A stretch of DNA of 64,000 nt. It comes from Flavobacterium sp. LC2016-23 (GTDB taxonomy: Bacteria > Bacteroidota > Bacteroidia > Flavobacteriales > Flavobacteriaceae). The notes beneath the pieces were generated by a model. That model saw only the letters and a program-made list of their open reading frames with translations. It was not told the DNA's origin and did not search any database. Below are positions 1-8,674 of this stretch, piece by piece. Each line of letters begins with the position of its first letter. Within the stretch, counting starts at the first letter, position 1. The position numbers and the translations under genes were made by a program. The stretch covers positions 1 through 64,000 of the forward strand of contig NZ_WKKE01000020.1 in NCBI RefSeq assembly GCF_009674775.1, written 5' to 3'.

Positions 1-48
1 AATCTTGCACTGGGGTATAATTTGGAAATACAAATATCTAGATTTTAA
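1..48 (+). CDS. 3' end of an unidentified gene cut by the window edge
   Basis: Frame 1 is open from the first base and ends with TAA at 46-48, giving only 15 residues that finish in LEIQISRF. Alternating hydrophobic residues with a C-terminal phenylalanine are typical of the last strand of an outer-membrane beta-barrel, so this may be the tail of such a protein. The piece is too short to identify and could be chance. Confidence 0.3.
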   Translation, partial: NLALGYNLEIQISRF

Positions 49-134
49 TATTTCCCCACAACAATATGCTTTGATCCAAAGTAAATTAATAGCATTCTCA
101 AAATAAAATTCAAACGTAAGTGGGTAACAAAAAA

Positions 135-164
135 AAACAGCTACAAAAAGTTTTGTAACTGTTT
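135..164 (-). terminator. Intrinsic terminator of the peptidase-like lipoprotein gene
   Basis: A 14-bp stem (135-148 with 151-164) has one mismatch and a 2-nt loop. On the minus strand it is followed by a run of T (the A run at 128-137 on the plus strand). It sits 23 bp past the stop of the gene at 187-1206. It could also act on a plus-strand transcript entering from the left edge. Confidence 0.6.
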
Positions 165-186
165 AATTATGTTTATTACTCAGATT

Positions 187-1206
187 TTATAGCTTATTAT
201 CGTTGACATCATTTATGAACTGTATAACACCGCTCATGAAAACTTTTTGATCGTCCCACATCGCCAGGTGACTTCCGTTTGGACAGTATAAGTACCGTCC
301 ATTCTGGACTAATTTACTTTGTTCTTCCATTGCTTTGGGGTCCATAGTGTCATATTTAGCCCCAATCATTAGAGTTGGAATTGTAATTTCATGCAGGCGA
401 TTTTTAATGTCCCATTTGGCTAAACGACCGCTTATGCCAAATTCACTTGGGCCCTGCATTAATGTATAGACTTCTCCATTAACATGTTTACTGGCGCGGT
501 TTAATCCATCAGGCCATTCTTTTAATCTGCACAGATGTTCTTTATAGAAATTAGGAATTAAAAGTTCCATATAGCGTGGATTGTTGAAGTCTTTTTTAGC
601 TTCCAAAGCTCTGATTTCTGCCAGTATCTCTGGTTTCATTTGTTTGGCCAAAACTTCGTCGGCGTATTTACCATATTCAGGGGCACTCGCTACCATATTA
701 GCAACTAAGAGTCCTTTAAGATTATTTTGATATTTTAATGCATATTCCATCGCCAGAATTCCTCCCCATGAATTTCCTAATACATAAAAATTATTTTTGT
801 CAGCTCCGATAGCTTTTCGGACTTGTTCTACTTCTTCCACAAATCTTCCTGTCGTCCATAAACTGCTGTCTTTTGGCTGATCGCTGTAATAGGATCCCAG
901 TTGATCGTATTCGTAAAATTCAAATCCTTCACGCTGAAAAAAGGTTTCAAAACATTCCATGTACTCATGTGTCATCGCCGGGCCTCCATGTAAAAGCAAT
1001 ACTTTTATTTTTGGATTGCTCCCAAAACGTTTTGTCCAGACTTTGAATTCTCCGACAGGAGTTTTAATTGGGATCATTTTTACTCCGGCTGACTCTACCG
1101 GGTTGTTTTCTTTGTATGTAAAATAGTTTGAAAGAGTTTCCGTTTTTGTTTCATTTTTACAAGAGAACAAGAGCAAAGAGAATGTTAGGATGAGGATTGA
1201 ACGCAT
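187..1206 (-). CDS. Proline iminopeptidase-like alpha/beta hydrolase, lipoprotein
   Basis: This is a 339-residue alpha/beta hydrolase of the prolyl aminopeptidase (S33) type, which removes N-terminal proline from short peptides. The oxyanion motif HGGP lies near residue 73. The nucleophile is Ser146 in GNSWGG, the acid is the Asp in GAKYDTMDP and the catalytic His is in GSHLAMW near the C-terminus. The N-terminus is a lipoprotein signal (LLLFSC, Cys16), so the protein is probably anchored facing the periplasm or the surface. Family members are often cytoplasmic, so export is notable but common in Bacteroidota. The gene stands alone, with a terminator downstream and 276 bp before the next gene. 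Other S33 substrates (amides, esters) cannot be excluded. Confidence 0.8.
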   Translation of the reverse strand: MRSILILTFSLLLFSCKNETKTETLSNYFTYKENNPVESAGVKMIPIKTPVGEFKVWTKRFGSNPKIKVLLLHGGPAMTHEYMECFETFFQREGFEFYEYDQLGSYYSDQPKDSSLWTTGRFVEEVEQVRKAIGADKNNFYVLGNSWGGILAMEYALKYQNNLKGLLVANMVASAPEYGKYADEVLAKQMKPEILAEIRALEAKKDFNNPRYMELLIPNFYKEHLCRLKEWPDGLNRASKHVNGEVYTLMQGPSEFGISGRLAKWDIKNRLHEITIPTLMIGAKYDTMDPKAMEEQSKLVQNGRYLYCPNGSHLAMWDDQKVFMSGVIQFINDVNDNKL

Positions 1207-1361
1207 ATTTTTAAAATTAAAAGATTATTTAAGATTTTTGAACTTTCTTTGAAACTAAAATACAAATTAAAATTGGATTAGGGATTGCAAAGAAAATCAT
1301 TACTTCTTTGTGTTTTTGCTTCGATAGAAATGTTTAACGTCTCTATTTGTATATTATCAAA

Positions 1362-1400
1362 AACATAAGAGCCCAATATCAATTATTTGGCTTTTATGTT
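1362..1400 (-). terminator. Terminator of the mprF-DUF998-acvB operon
   Basis: A long hairpin pairs 1362-1378 with 1384-1400: 17 positions, two imperfect, 5-nt loop. On the minus strand it is followed by a short T run. It lies about 80 bp beyond the acvB-like stop, where the operon transcript should end. The rest of 1207-1482 shows no gene and no clear promoter. Confidence 0.5.
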
Positions 1401-1482
1401 CTATTTCCTATCAAAGGTATACCGATACTAAACTTTACATTATTTTCAGGCTGTTGTATTTCGGTTAGCCGCCGGCTTAGTT

Positions 1483-2964
1483 TTAAAATTTTTTTTTAAA
1501 GTTTTCTGAATTCGCTGCCGAGGCTATTTTAATCTCCTTTAAGATACTTTCTGCTATTTTATTATAATCATTGTTATAATGATGCGAGCCGGGTAATTCT
1601 ATGGTTTTGATACCTGATTCTGAAAAATGATTTCGAGTTATGGCATCTTCTTCATTACCAAAAAAACAAACTGGATTACATGTTTTAATTTTTTTTATTT
1701 CAGAGATCACATTATAATTATCACTCGAACTTTCGAGACTAAGCATATCTGCAATATGAATTTCAAAATCTGCCTTTATATCTGGTGATAAAGCGTAAAC
1801 TCCTTTTAACTTCTCTTTTAATGGTTCGGATAAATTGCCGGCTACAAATGGAATTACAGAAGCACCAAATGAGTAGCCTACAAGTACGAAGTTCTTTTTA
1901 TCCCATTGTTGTAAATAATGTTCAACAGCCTTAGATACGACATTTGAAGTTTCGAGAGGAGTTTTTGCATTCCAAAAATATTTTTGGGCATCTAATCCAA
2001 CTACAGCAATTCCTTTCTCGGCAAGGACATCACTAACGGATTGGTCAAAACTTGTCCATCCTCCATCACCTGAAATTAAAAAGGCAATCGGTAAAGCTTC
2101 ATCTTTAATTTTGGCGGGAATTAAAGTCAATGGTATTTCAAAAGGTAATGGCGTAAGATGTTGCTGTTTAAGTAACAGATTTTGTTCAGATTTTTGTTTT
2201 GCATAATTGGCTGTATTCAGAATTTCCTTATACGCAGCAATAAATTCCGGGAGCCAGTTTTTAGTAACAGAAAATCCATGACCAACTTTGGCCAGTGTAA
2301 TTAATTTTGCCTGCGCCATACCTTCCATATATTTTTTTGTATCGGAATAATTACAAACCTGATCAGTGGTACCCTGCAGTACAATAAAAGGAGCCGTTAA
2401 TTTTTCCGTTTTCTCAAGATAATACGCTTTTCCTTCTTTTAAAACGTGAGTAGTCAATCCGGATCCGTCGCATAAGGTTCTGTCTGTTTCTATATCGGGA
2501 CAAAATCCTAAAGCGATCGCACCACTAAAAGTATTTGCCGGAGCCTGAGCCAGCATGCCGTAAACTAAAGTTGCTCCGGAAGAATATCCGGTCAGTATTG
2601 GTTTTAAATACTGATCCATCTTTGTCTTTTTTTGCAGGATCATACTGAGTTCTTCAAAATCTCCGGCAGGATAATAGCATTTTGATTTTAATTTTTTTAT
2701 TTCCTTAAAATAGTGCCGGATATCAATGCCTGCAACCAAAGCACCCTGATCGGCAATGTTTTCGGCCATATGTACAACGCCGCTGTTCCATCCTCCATCT
2801 CCTGACACAAACAAAACAACTGCAATAGGTTTTGTTTTAGGTTTATATATTGTGACTTTTCCAAATGCCCCAATCTTTATGGTATCGACCTCTGAAGCAA
2901 AGAGATTAATACTAAATACAAAAATCAATAGAATGAGTGTTACAATTTTATTCATCTGGATCAT
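1483..2964 (-). CDS. AcvB/VirJ-family periplasmic hydrolase, two VirJ domains
   Basis: This 493-residue protein carries a signal peptide and two tandem VirJ-type alpha/beta hydrolase domains, each opening with SGDGGW. Domain 1 has its nucleophile at Ser128 (GYSSGA), with an Asp in GTTDQV and a His in VGHGFS. Domain 2 has Ser365 (GYSFGA), with an Asp in NEEDAI and a His in GSHHYN, so both halves appear to keep a triad. In Agrobacterium and Rhizobium, AcvB is a periplasmic hydrolase that removes lysine from lysyl-phosphatidylglycerol and is encoded next to the synthase lpiA. Here it is the last gene of an operon that starts with an LpiA/MprF homologue, which strongly supports the same role. The exact lipid substrate in this organism is unknown. 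The start ATG follows the DUF998 gene by 24 bp. Confidence 0.82.
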   Translation of the reverse strand: MIQMNKIVTLILLIFVFSINLFASEVDTIKIGAFGKVTIYKPKTKPIAVVLFVSGDGGWNSGVVHMAENIADQGALVAGIDIRHYFKEIKKLKSKCYYPAGDFEELSMILQKKTKMDQYLKPILTGYSSGATLVYGMLAQAPANTFSGAIALGFCPDIETDRTLCDGSGLTTHVLKEGKAYYLEKTEKLTAPFIVLQGTTDQVCNYSDTKKYMEGMAQAKLITLAKVGHGFSVTKNWLPEFIAAYKEILNTANYAKQKSEQNLLLKQQHLTPLPFEIPLTLIPAKIKDEALPIAFLISGDGGWTSFDQSVSDVLAEKGIAVVGLDAQKYFWNAKTPLETSNVVSKAVEHYLQQWDKKNFVLVGYSFGASVIPFVAGNLSEPLKEKLKGVYALSPDIKADFEIHIADMLSLESSSDNYNVISEIKKIKTCNPVCFFGNEEDAITRNHFSESGIKTIELPGSHHYNNDYNKIAESILKEIKIASAANSENFKKKF

Positions 2965-2988
2965 TTTTTAGCATTATGAAATAATAAA

Positions 2989-3645
2989 CTATACTTTTTT
3001 ACAGTACATTATAATTGAAATTGTGATAAAATAAACATAGAGATTCAGCATAAAAAGTCTTTGCCAGAATCCTTTGTAAAGGGCAATTAAATTATCTTGG
3101 TCATGAGAAAAACGAATCGTAAATAACAGCATTGTACTAAATCCAAAAGCAAAAACGATCCATGAAAATAAATAAAAATGAGGATTGCTTATTTTTGGAA
3201 TCACTCTAAGCATGACTAAAGGAAGGAGTAAGGCAGCGATACTTCCAATGCCTCCTGCAATATCATGTATAACGAATGAATGGGGCATTTTTCCTCCTAT
3301 TCTGTCGGCTTTAAATAAACCGGAGCCAATACCTTCACCTAATCCGTAAAATAGAATTAAGAACGAAGCAGTTTTTACAGAGTTAAGATGACTGCCAAAC
3401 GCTTTTCTAAAAATAATTCCGAAAAAAATAAATATAATTCCAATGCATATCCACCATATCGAAATGAGTTCTGATACCGGGCTTATGGTCTCACCTAAAG
3501 AACTCATCGTGTTTTTTAGCTGACTGTATCCGGGATAGTAACTGCCTGCTAAAAACAGTACAATAACATCAGCGATGCAGGCAATAATGCAAATTAGAGC
3601 TGTGATCTGAATCAAGTTTAATTGTACTGCTCTCATAATATTCAT
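2989..3645 (-). CDS. DUF998 family integral membrane protein
   Basis: This 218-residue protein has about six hydrophobic segments and the early YYPGYSQLKNTMSSLGE stretch typical of DUF998. No catalytic function is established for the family. It lies between the aminoacyl-lipid synthase gene (8 bp upstream) and the AcvB-like hydrolase gene (24 bp downstream), so it is translated from the same message. That position suggests a role in the same lipid pathway, for example in lipid handling at the inner membrane, but this is inference from context only. Confidence 0.75.
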   Translation of the reverse strand: MNIMRAVQLNLIQITALICIIACIADVIVLFLAGSYYPGYSQLKNTMSSLGETISPVSELISIWWICIGIIFIFFGIIFRKAFGSHLNSVKTASFLILFYGLGEGIGSGLFKADRIGGKMPHSFVIHDIAGGIGSIAALLLPLVMLRVIPKISNPHFYLFSWIVFAFGFSTMLLFTIRFSHDQDNLIALYKGFWQRLFMLNLYVYFITISIIMYCKKV

Positions 3646-3653
3646 GTTATAGA

Positions 3654-6281
3654 TTATGGTTTTACTACTTTATTTAAAACTATCGGAGCTTGCAGCAAAT
3701 CATAATCATGAGAGTAAACTAAATATTTATTGTACCATACCGGAGAGAATTTTTCCTTAAAATCACGTAATCCTTTATAATGCGAAAAGTATTTGATTCG
3801 TTCGTAGGCAAATTTCATAGATTTTTCAGGAAACGTATTGGCCTCTTCAATCCCGCTCATTGCCGCTAATCCTAAATTTACAGAGGTACAGTTTTGGGAT
3901 TTGAGATATGAAAAAAGTTCTAAAAGAATAAAATCTATAATGCCGTTTGGAGCATCATTGGTTTTACGAATTAAATCATACGTACCTTCACCTTTGGCAT
4001 AATCAGGAATAACATTTAGAAATGCTACTATTTTTTCTTCAGGGTTTTCGACTGTAATAATGGTTTGATGCCTGAGTTCTTCCCAGTCGAACAGGCCTTG
4101 CGAAAAAACGATTTCACTTCTTCCGGTACTAATCAGCCACTCATCACTTACTGCTTTTATTTTTTGCAGCAATCCGTCTTTTAAAGGTGCAGTATGAATT
4201 TTAGATGTAAAACCTTTCTCTTTTACTTTGCTTACGGCATTGCGGAGTGATTTTTTAGAACTGCCTTCCAAAGAAAATGCTGATAAATCTACAACTCCTT
4301 CCTGACCAATAAATAAACTCTTTTTCTGTAGTGAAGAAAACAGATCTAAATTTTCTTCAGGTACTCGATAATAAATGCTTCGTAATCCATTGTTATAGCA
4401 ATAGGCGTCAAATTCCAGTATACATTGTTTCATTTCAACCGCTGATGCTGCAACGGGATTTTCGAGCACTACAGCAAAATTATCAGCTACGCGATAGGCT
4501 AAAAAAGCTTTTTTACCATTTGCTGTAAAAATAATTTTATCCCCATAAGTTTTAAAATAATCTAAAGAAGAAGTTCCATACTCATTTAGAATAGCATTAG
4601 CAGTTGCAAAATCATCCTCGACTGCTTCTTTTTTTAGTGTGTACGGGCGAATTAAGGCAAATACTAAAAAACCTAACGATAAAAAACCGCATATATTTAT
4701 AGAAAGTAAAAAACGTCTGGCAAAATGATCCAAAGGTACCAGGTCTGAACTGCCGACTAAAAAGTAATTCTGCAGTGCGTATTTTATAGATTCAAGCCAG
4801 TTAAATTCAATATTAAAATGCTTTTTATCCAGGAAATAAAAGCCTAAAACGGCATATACTAAAACCGCGGCAATACTTATTAAAACTGTTTTTAAACCAA
4901 TACTTTGCAATTTTGAATTGCTCTTTATATAATATTCTTTTCTCGTAACAATTAAACTGATTAAAACAATCAATGCAATTACTGCCTCTTCATAATCAAT
5001 AGCTTTTGTAAGATGCCCTATGACAGAAATACCGGTTAAGAGAATCGCAAACCACCATGCAGTCCGTAATCCCTTTAGCATAAATGCTGCATTAACGAGC
5101 ATGAATAAACCAGCGGTTATGACAAAATAATTGGAGGCTTTTATAGCCGAAACGGGAATAATATTTTCTAAAATATGTAAACGTTCTGAAATAGCCGGTG
5201 TTAAAACGGATATTATATTTATTAATCCTAAAACAAAAAGCAGAAAAGAAGGCACAATACGCATCAGTAATTTATTCGCATTGAATAAAAAAAGTGATGC
5301 CCCGACCAGTAACGGAATCCAAAATTCAAAAAAACGATATAAAAAAGTAATGGCTATCGCATTTACATTTTCGAAACCAAATTGTATCAATATAAAACTC
5401 ATTGAAATTTCGATCGCTCCAAGCCCACGAAGAAAAGGAGATACGATTAAGAAAATAACCGAAATGATATATCCCATTACCGCAGCAGACAGCGATGGTG
5501 TAAAACCTAAAGCAATCATGGCGATATATAAATGGCCAATTCCAATAAATTCAATAAGTATAGAATAAAGTACAACTTGCAGAAACTTTTCTTTGACGAT
5601 TCTGTTGTTTCTAAAATCTTCTGAAAATATTTCTACAGAGGGAAAAAACGAAATGATGAGACGGTATATATATGCTTTCTTTAAAATCGATCTGTAAAGA
5701 ACGAAAATAAGAAAACTTAAGCCCACTATAGCTCCAATAGTATACCATTCTCCAGATCCGGCTTTTCCCTGAAACAGAGAATAAATCAAAGCGGGTATGG
5801 CAACAATGATTACGGAAAGAATACCTACAAAGCCATATAAAATAGAAGCAAAATGAATTTGAGTGGGTTTTACGCCTTTCTTCTCAATAGGCCTGGTAAA
5901 AAATGCTAAAGAAGAAATTCCTCCTGCAGGCAAAAATACACTCACAAAATTTCGCTTAAGAAACAAAATAACAGCCTGTTTAAATGAAATTTCGGCTTGT
6001 ATTGCCTTAAAAGAAGCAAAATACATTAATGCCTGAAGTACTATATAAACAGCAGCCAGAACAATGCCGCATACGACCCAAAAAGCACTGGCATCCGTAA
6101 TTACACTTTTTACTTCTTTTAATTCTGAGTTTTCATGTTTGATAAACCAGATTCCGATTCCAATAAAAAAAACAGTGAGTATAAACTGCCTGACAAGTTT
6201 ATCATTTTCACGTAAAAAAGAAATTCCTTTTCTTTCTTTAAAAAAAACAAAAAACTTATTAGAGACGTTTAGTGCTTTCAT
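3654..6281 (-). CDS. mprF: MprF/LpiA-type phosphatidylglycerol lysyltransferase with flippase domain
   Basis: This 875-residue protein has an N-terminal multi-helix membrane region of the LPG flippase type (roughly residues 25-540). A C-terminal soluble DUF2156 aminoacyl-transferase domain of the GNAT fold follows (roughly 555-865). Its motifs include LRNAVSKVKEKGF, NGIIDFILLELFSYLK, NLGLAAMSG and ERIKYFSHYKGLRDFKEKF, which match MprF. The enzyme transfers lysine (or another amino acid) from aminoacyl-tRNA to phosphatidylglycerol, then flips the product to the outer leaflet; this lowers surface negative charge and sensitivity to cationic peptides. The length matches the usual two-domain MprF. 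It is the first gene of a three-gene operon with DUF998 and an AcvB-like lipid hydrolase. Acceptor lipid and amino acid cannot be read from sequence. Confidence 0.88.
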   Translation of the reverse strand: MKALNVSNKFFVFFKERKGISFLRENDKLVRQFILTVFFIGIGIWFIKHENSELKEVKSVITDASAFWVVCGIVLAAVYIVLQALMYFASFKAIQAEISFKQAVILFLKRNFVSVFLPAGGISSLAFFTRPIEKKGVKPTQIHFASILYGFVGILSVIIVAIPALIYSLFQGKAGSGEWYTIGAIVGLSFLIFVLYRSILKKAYIYRLIISFFPSVEIFSEDFRNNRIVKEKFLQVVLYSILIEFIGIGHLYIAMIALGFTPSLSAAVMGYIISVIFLIVSPFLRGLGAIEISMSFILIQFGFENVNAIAITFLYRFFEFWIPLLVGASLFLFNANKLLMRIVPSFLLFVLGLINIISVLTPAISERLHILENIIPVSAIKASNYFVITAGLFMLVNAAFMLKGLRTAWWFAILLTGISVIGHLTKAIDYEEAVIALIVLISLIVTRKEYYIKSNSKLQSIGLKTVLISIAAVLVYAVLGFYFLDKKHFNIEFNWLESIKYALQNYFLVGSSDLVPLDHFARRFLLSINICGFLSLGFLVFALIRPYTLKKEAVEDDFATANAILNEYGTSSLDYFKTYGDKIIFTANGKKAFLAYRVADNFAVVLENPVAASAVEMKQCILEFDAYCYNNGLRSIYYRVPEENLDLFSSLQKKSLFIGQEGVVDLSAFSLEGSSKKSLRNAVSKVKEKGFTSKIHTAPLKDGLLQKIKAVSDEWLISTGRSEIVFSQGLFDWEELRHQTIITVENPEEKIVAFLNVIPDYAKGEGTYDLIRKTNDAPNGIIDFILLELFSYLKSQNCTSVNLGLAAMSGIEEANTFPEKSMKFAYERIKYFSHYKGLRDFKEKFSPVWYNKYLVYSHDYDLLQAPIVLNKVVKP

Positions 6282-6760
6282 ACTTTATAGTTAAGAATAA
6301 TTAATCTATAAAAAAAAATCGAATTAAGATACCCATAAATGTACAATAATTATCTATTGTGTAAAGTTTTGTCTCCATATTTTTATGTTACGCAGATCGA
6401 TATAAATAAGATTTTTTATATTTAAAACACATGTTTTGTGGCATTAAATAAATGGAGGTTTTAGGTTTGCCATTTAGCTATTAGTAAGGATCTAAATCCA
6501 GCCGTTTACGGCACAAAACAGAAAAAGAAAGAAGGGAAGATCAGAACAAATGTGACGTTGTTGTTTGAAAAAAAATGATTTCACAGATTATACCCTAAAT
6601 ATTCCCCTAAATAGCAATGAAATTTTTTGTAAGTTTTGTAGTTATGGAATTAAATAAAAAATAAATATGGAGGCTTATATTTATTAAAAAAATAAAATAA
6701 TAACTGTTTTTTCGATTTTAATAAATTTTTATATTTTTTAAAATATTTTTCAAAAATTAA
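6282..6760. other. Intergenic region between divergent operons, no gene seen
   Basis: About 480 bp of very AT-rich DNA separate the minus-strand mprF operon from the sigma factor gene. I see no plausible ORF, no strong hairpin, and no minus-strand match to the TTG/TAnnTTTG promoter for mprF. Confidence 0.6.
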
Positions 6761-6789
6761 TTGATAATTTTTGAAATTCTTTAGTTTTG
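6761..6789 (+). promoter_or_regulatory. Consensus Bacteroidota promoter of the ECF sigma factor gene
   Basis: TTG at 6761-6763, an 18-nt spacer, then TAGTTTTG at 6782-6789 match the -33 TTG and -7 TAnnTTTG elements of the housekeeping promoter in this phylum. Transcription would begin near 6795, leaving about 30 nt before the ATG at 6825. A longer reading frame from TTG 6771 would start upstream of this transcript, so the promoter also decides the start codon. Confidence 0.72.
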
Positions 6790-6824
6790 TACATAAAACA
6801 ACTCTTAAAGTGAGAAAATCTTCA

Positions 6825-7367
6825 ATGAAGAATGAAAAGAGAGATATTGATCTGTGGAATCAAATTAAAAAAGGAGATGTTCAGGCTTATCATAAATTAT
6901 ATGATCGCTATATAAATGTTCTTTTTACGTTTGGAATGCAGTACACTAATGATGAAGCTTTGGTGCAGGATGCCATACATGATATTTTTGTTGATCTTCA
7001 CCGTTACCGTACCACTGTTGCTTCAGATGTTGTTGTTAAATCTTATCTGTTTAAATCTCTTCAAAATGACATTTTCAAAAAACTAAAATCACAGACAAAA
7101 ATTGTTCGCCTGGATAAATTGGCAGAAGGTACTTATAAGTCCGATTCTGCAGAAGATGATCTTATTCTCAATGAAACTACCTTAAATAAAAGTGCTGGCT
7201 TAGCTATAGCCTTGGCATCTCTAACCAAAAAACAGCGTTACGCACTACATCTTAGGTTTAGCGAAGATTTGTCTTATGAGGAAATTTCTTCTACTTTAGA
7301 AATTAGTCTGGAATCTTCCAGAACATTGATTTACAGGTCTTTAAAAGAACTTCGATCTAAACTTTAA
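6825..7367 (+). CDS. RNA polymerase ECF-type sigma-70 factor
   Basis: This 180-residue sigma factor has region 2 (DLWNQIKKGDVQAYHKLYDRY, then QDAIHDIFVDLHRYR) and region 4 (LASLTKKQRYALHLRFSEDLSYEEIS, then a helix-turn-helix ending in LIYRSLKELRSKL). It is of the Bacteroidota type that pairs with FecR anti-sigma factors. It is followed directly by a FecR gene and an STN-domain SusC, the standard arrangement for cell-surface signalling, in which substrate binding outside releases the sigma factor. The start was set at ATG 6825 because the consensus promoter at 6761-6789 leaves no room for the longer TTG-initiated frame. Its own targets are probably the operon downstream. Confidence 0.9.
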   Translation: MKNEKRDIDLWNQIKKGDVQAYHKLYDRYINVLFTFGMQYTNDEALVQDAIHDIFVDLHRYRTTVASDVVVKSYLFKSLQNDIFKKLKSQTKIVRLDKLAEGTYKSDSAEDDLILNETTLNKSAGLAIALASLTKKQRYALHLRFSEDLSYEEISSTLEISLESSRTLIYRSLKELRSKL

Positions 7368-7454
7368 AAAAACTTTAAAAAAACATTATTTTTTTTGTCT
7401 ATGTTTTTGCCTTTTGATTCTCCTAGCTAATATAGAATCTAAAAGAAAAATATT

Positions 7455-8513
7455 TTGTACCCAAATTTCAAATTTTTACCTAAACAAAGCAAAGCTGACT
7501 TAAAAGCGAGAATTTCAAACAGCATTGCACTGGAAAAACAACGAGGAAGAAGGAAAAAGCTTCGCATACTTTCTTTGAGTACAGCTGCAGTGATCTGTAT
7601 TTTCTTAGGACTTACGATTACCTTTAAAAAAGAACCAGATTCTGTAAAAGCAAGTGCTATTGAGCAATTTGCAAATAGTTCTAAAACAGACGCTTCTTTC
7701 GAAAAAAGCAATCAGGTTAAATTGATATTATCAAATCAAGAATCTGTTATGGTAGGCGACAGTGCAACTATTGCCTATGATGCATCCGGAAATAAAATTA
7801 ACGTTAATAATAAGCAGATTAACCAAAAAACATCTCTTGGCAATCAGTATAATACGATTTTAGTTCCTTATGGAAAGAGAGCACATCTTAGTTTAGCAGA
7901 CGGAACTTTAGTATGGCTGAATTCGGGAACAAAGTTAATCTATCCCACTTCCTTTAACGGGGAAAGCAGAGAGGTATATTTAGAAGGCGAAGGAATCTTT
8001 GATGTAGCACACAATAAAGAAAAACCTTTTTTTGTAAGGGCTGCCAACAATTACAACGTTCGCGTACTAGGAACATTATTTAGTGTAAGCTGTTATTCAG
8101 GTGATGCTAAAATTTCGACAGCCTTACTGCGTGGAAAAGTGAAAGTAGCCTATGCTAAAAAAGGATTTTTTAGCAGCGATACCCTGCAAAGCGTTCTTTC
8201 ACCAGGTATGATTGCAGCCTTAGATAAAAAGCAACAGACCCTAAAAACGACTGTTCAGGACGTTGAACCCCTGTTTTCATGGCGAAAAGGGTATTATGAA
8301 TTCTCGAAAGAAAAACTGCCTTTGGTGCTGGATAAATTAAAACGCTATTACAATGTTGGTTTTGTGATGAATAAAGACATCAGTCAGCAGGAAACGTATT
8401 CAGGAGCTTTTAAACTTAATGATGATTTAGATAAAGTTGTTGAAACATTAGAAGCAACAACAGGTTTTGAATTCGTTTATGACCCTGAAACCAGAAATAT
8501 AACGATTAGATAA
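7455..8513 (+). CDS. FecR-family anti-sigma factor
   Basis: This 352-residue protein has a short cytoplasmic segment, a single transmembrane helix at about residues 37-57 and a periplasmic FecR domain (TILVPYGKRAHLSLADGTLVWLN, then GEGIFDVAHNKEKPFFV). The C-terminal domain (residues about 275-352) has the NVGFVMNKDIS and YSGAFKLNDDLDKVVE pattern of Bacteroidota FecR proteins. It should hold the upstream sigma factor inactive until it contacts the STN domain of the SusC encoded next. The reading frame opens at 7443 and contains no ATG before the membrane helix, so translation must begin at a non-ATG codon; TTG 7455 is the best choice. Confidence 0.87.
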   Translation: MYPNFKFLPKQSKADLKARISNSIALEKQRGRRKKLRILSLSTAAVICIFLGLTITFKKEPDSVKASAIEQFANSSKTDASFEKSNQVKLILSNQESVMVGDSATIAYDASGNKINVNNKQINQKTSLGNQYNTILVPYGKRAHLSLADGTLVWLNSGTKLIYPTSFNGESREVYLEGEGIFDVAHNKEKPFFVRAANNYNVRVLGTLFSVSCYSGDAKISTALLRGKVKVAYAKKGFFSSDTLQSVLSPGMIAALDKKQQTLKTTVQDVEPLFSWRKGYYEFSKEKLPLVLDKLKRYYNVGFVMNKDISQQETYSGAFKLNDDLDKVVETLEATTGFEFVYDPETRNITIR

Positions 8514-8674
8514 ATTATTGAATGACCTGTAAATTATTGCCTATGATAAGATAAAGCAAAAGAAAAATACTAGAAAAACCAACCAAAAAAAAACCAAAAG
8601 ATGCGCTAACATCTCTTGGCTTATGTAAAATTTTTAATTGCTAATGCAATTATTGAAAAAACTAAAACAAAATT

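Noticed and set aside
5131..5568. Plus-strand ORF of 145 codons
   Set aside because: It lies wholly inside the mprF coding sequence on the other strand and has no recognisable protein features.
6771..6824. Longer sigma factor starting at TTG 6771
   Set aside because: The codons overlap a consensus promoter whose transcript would start near 6795, and the extra residues do not belong to the family.
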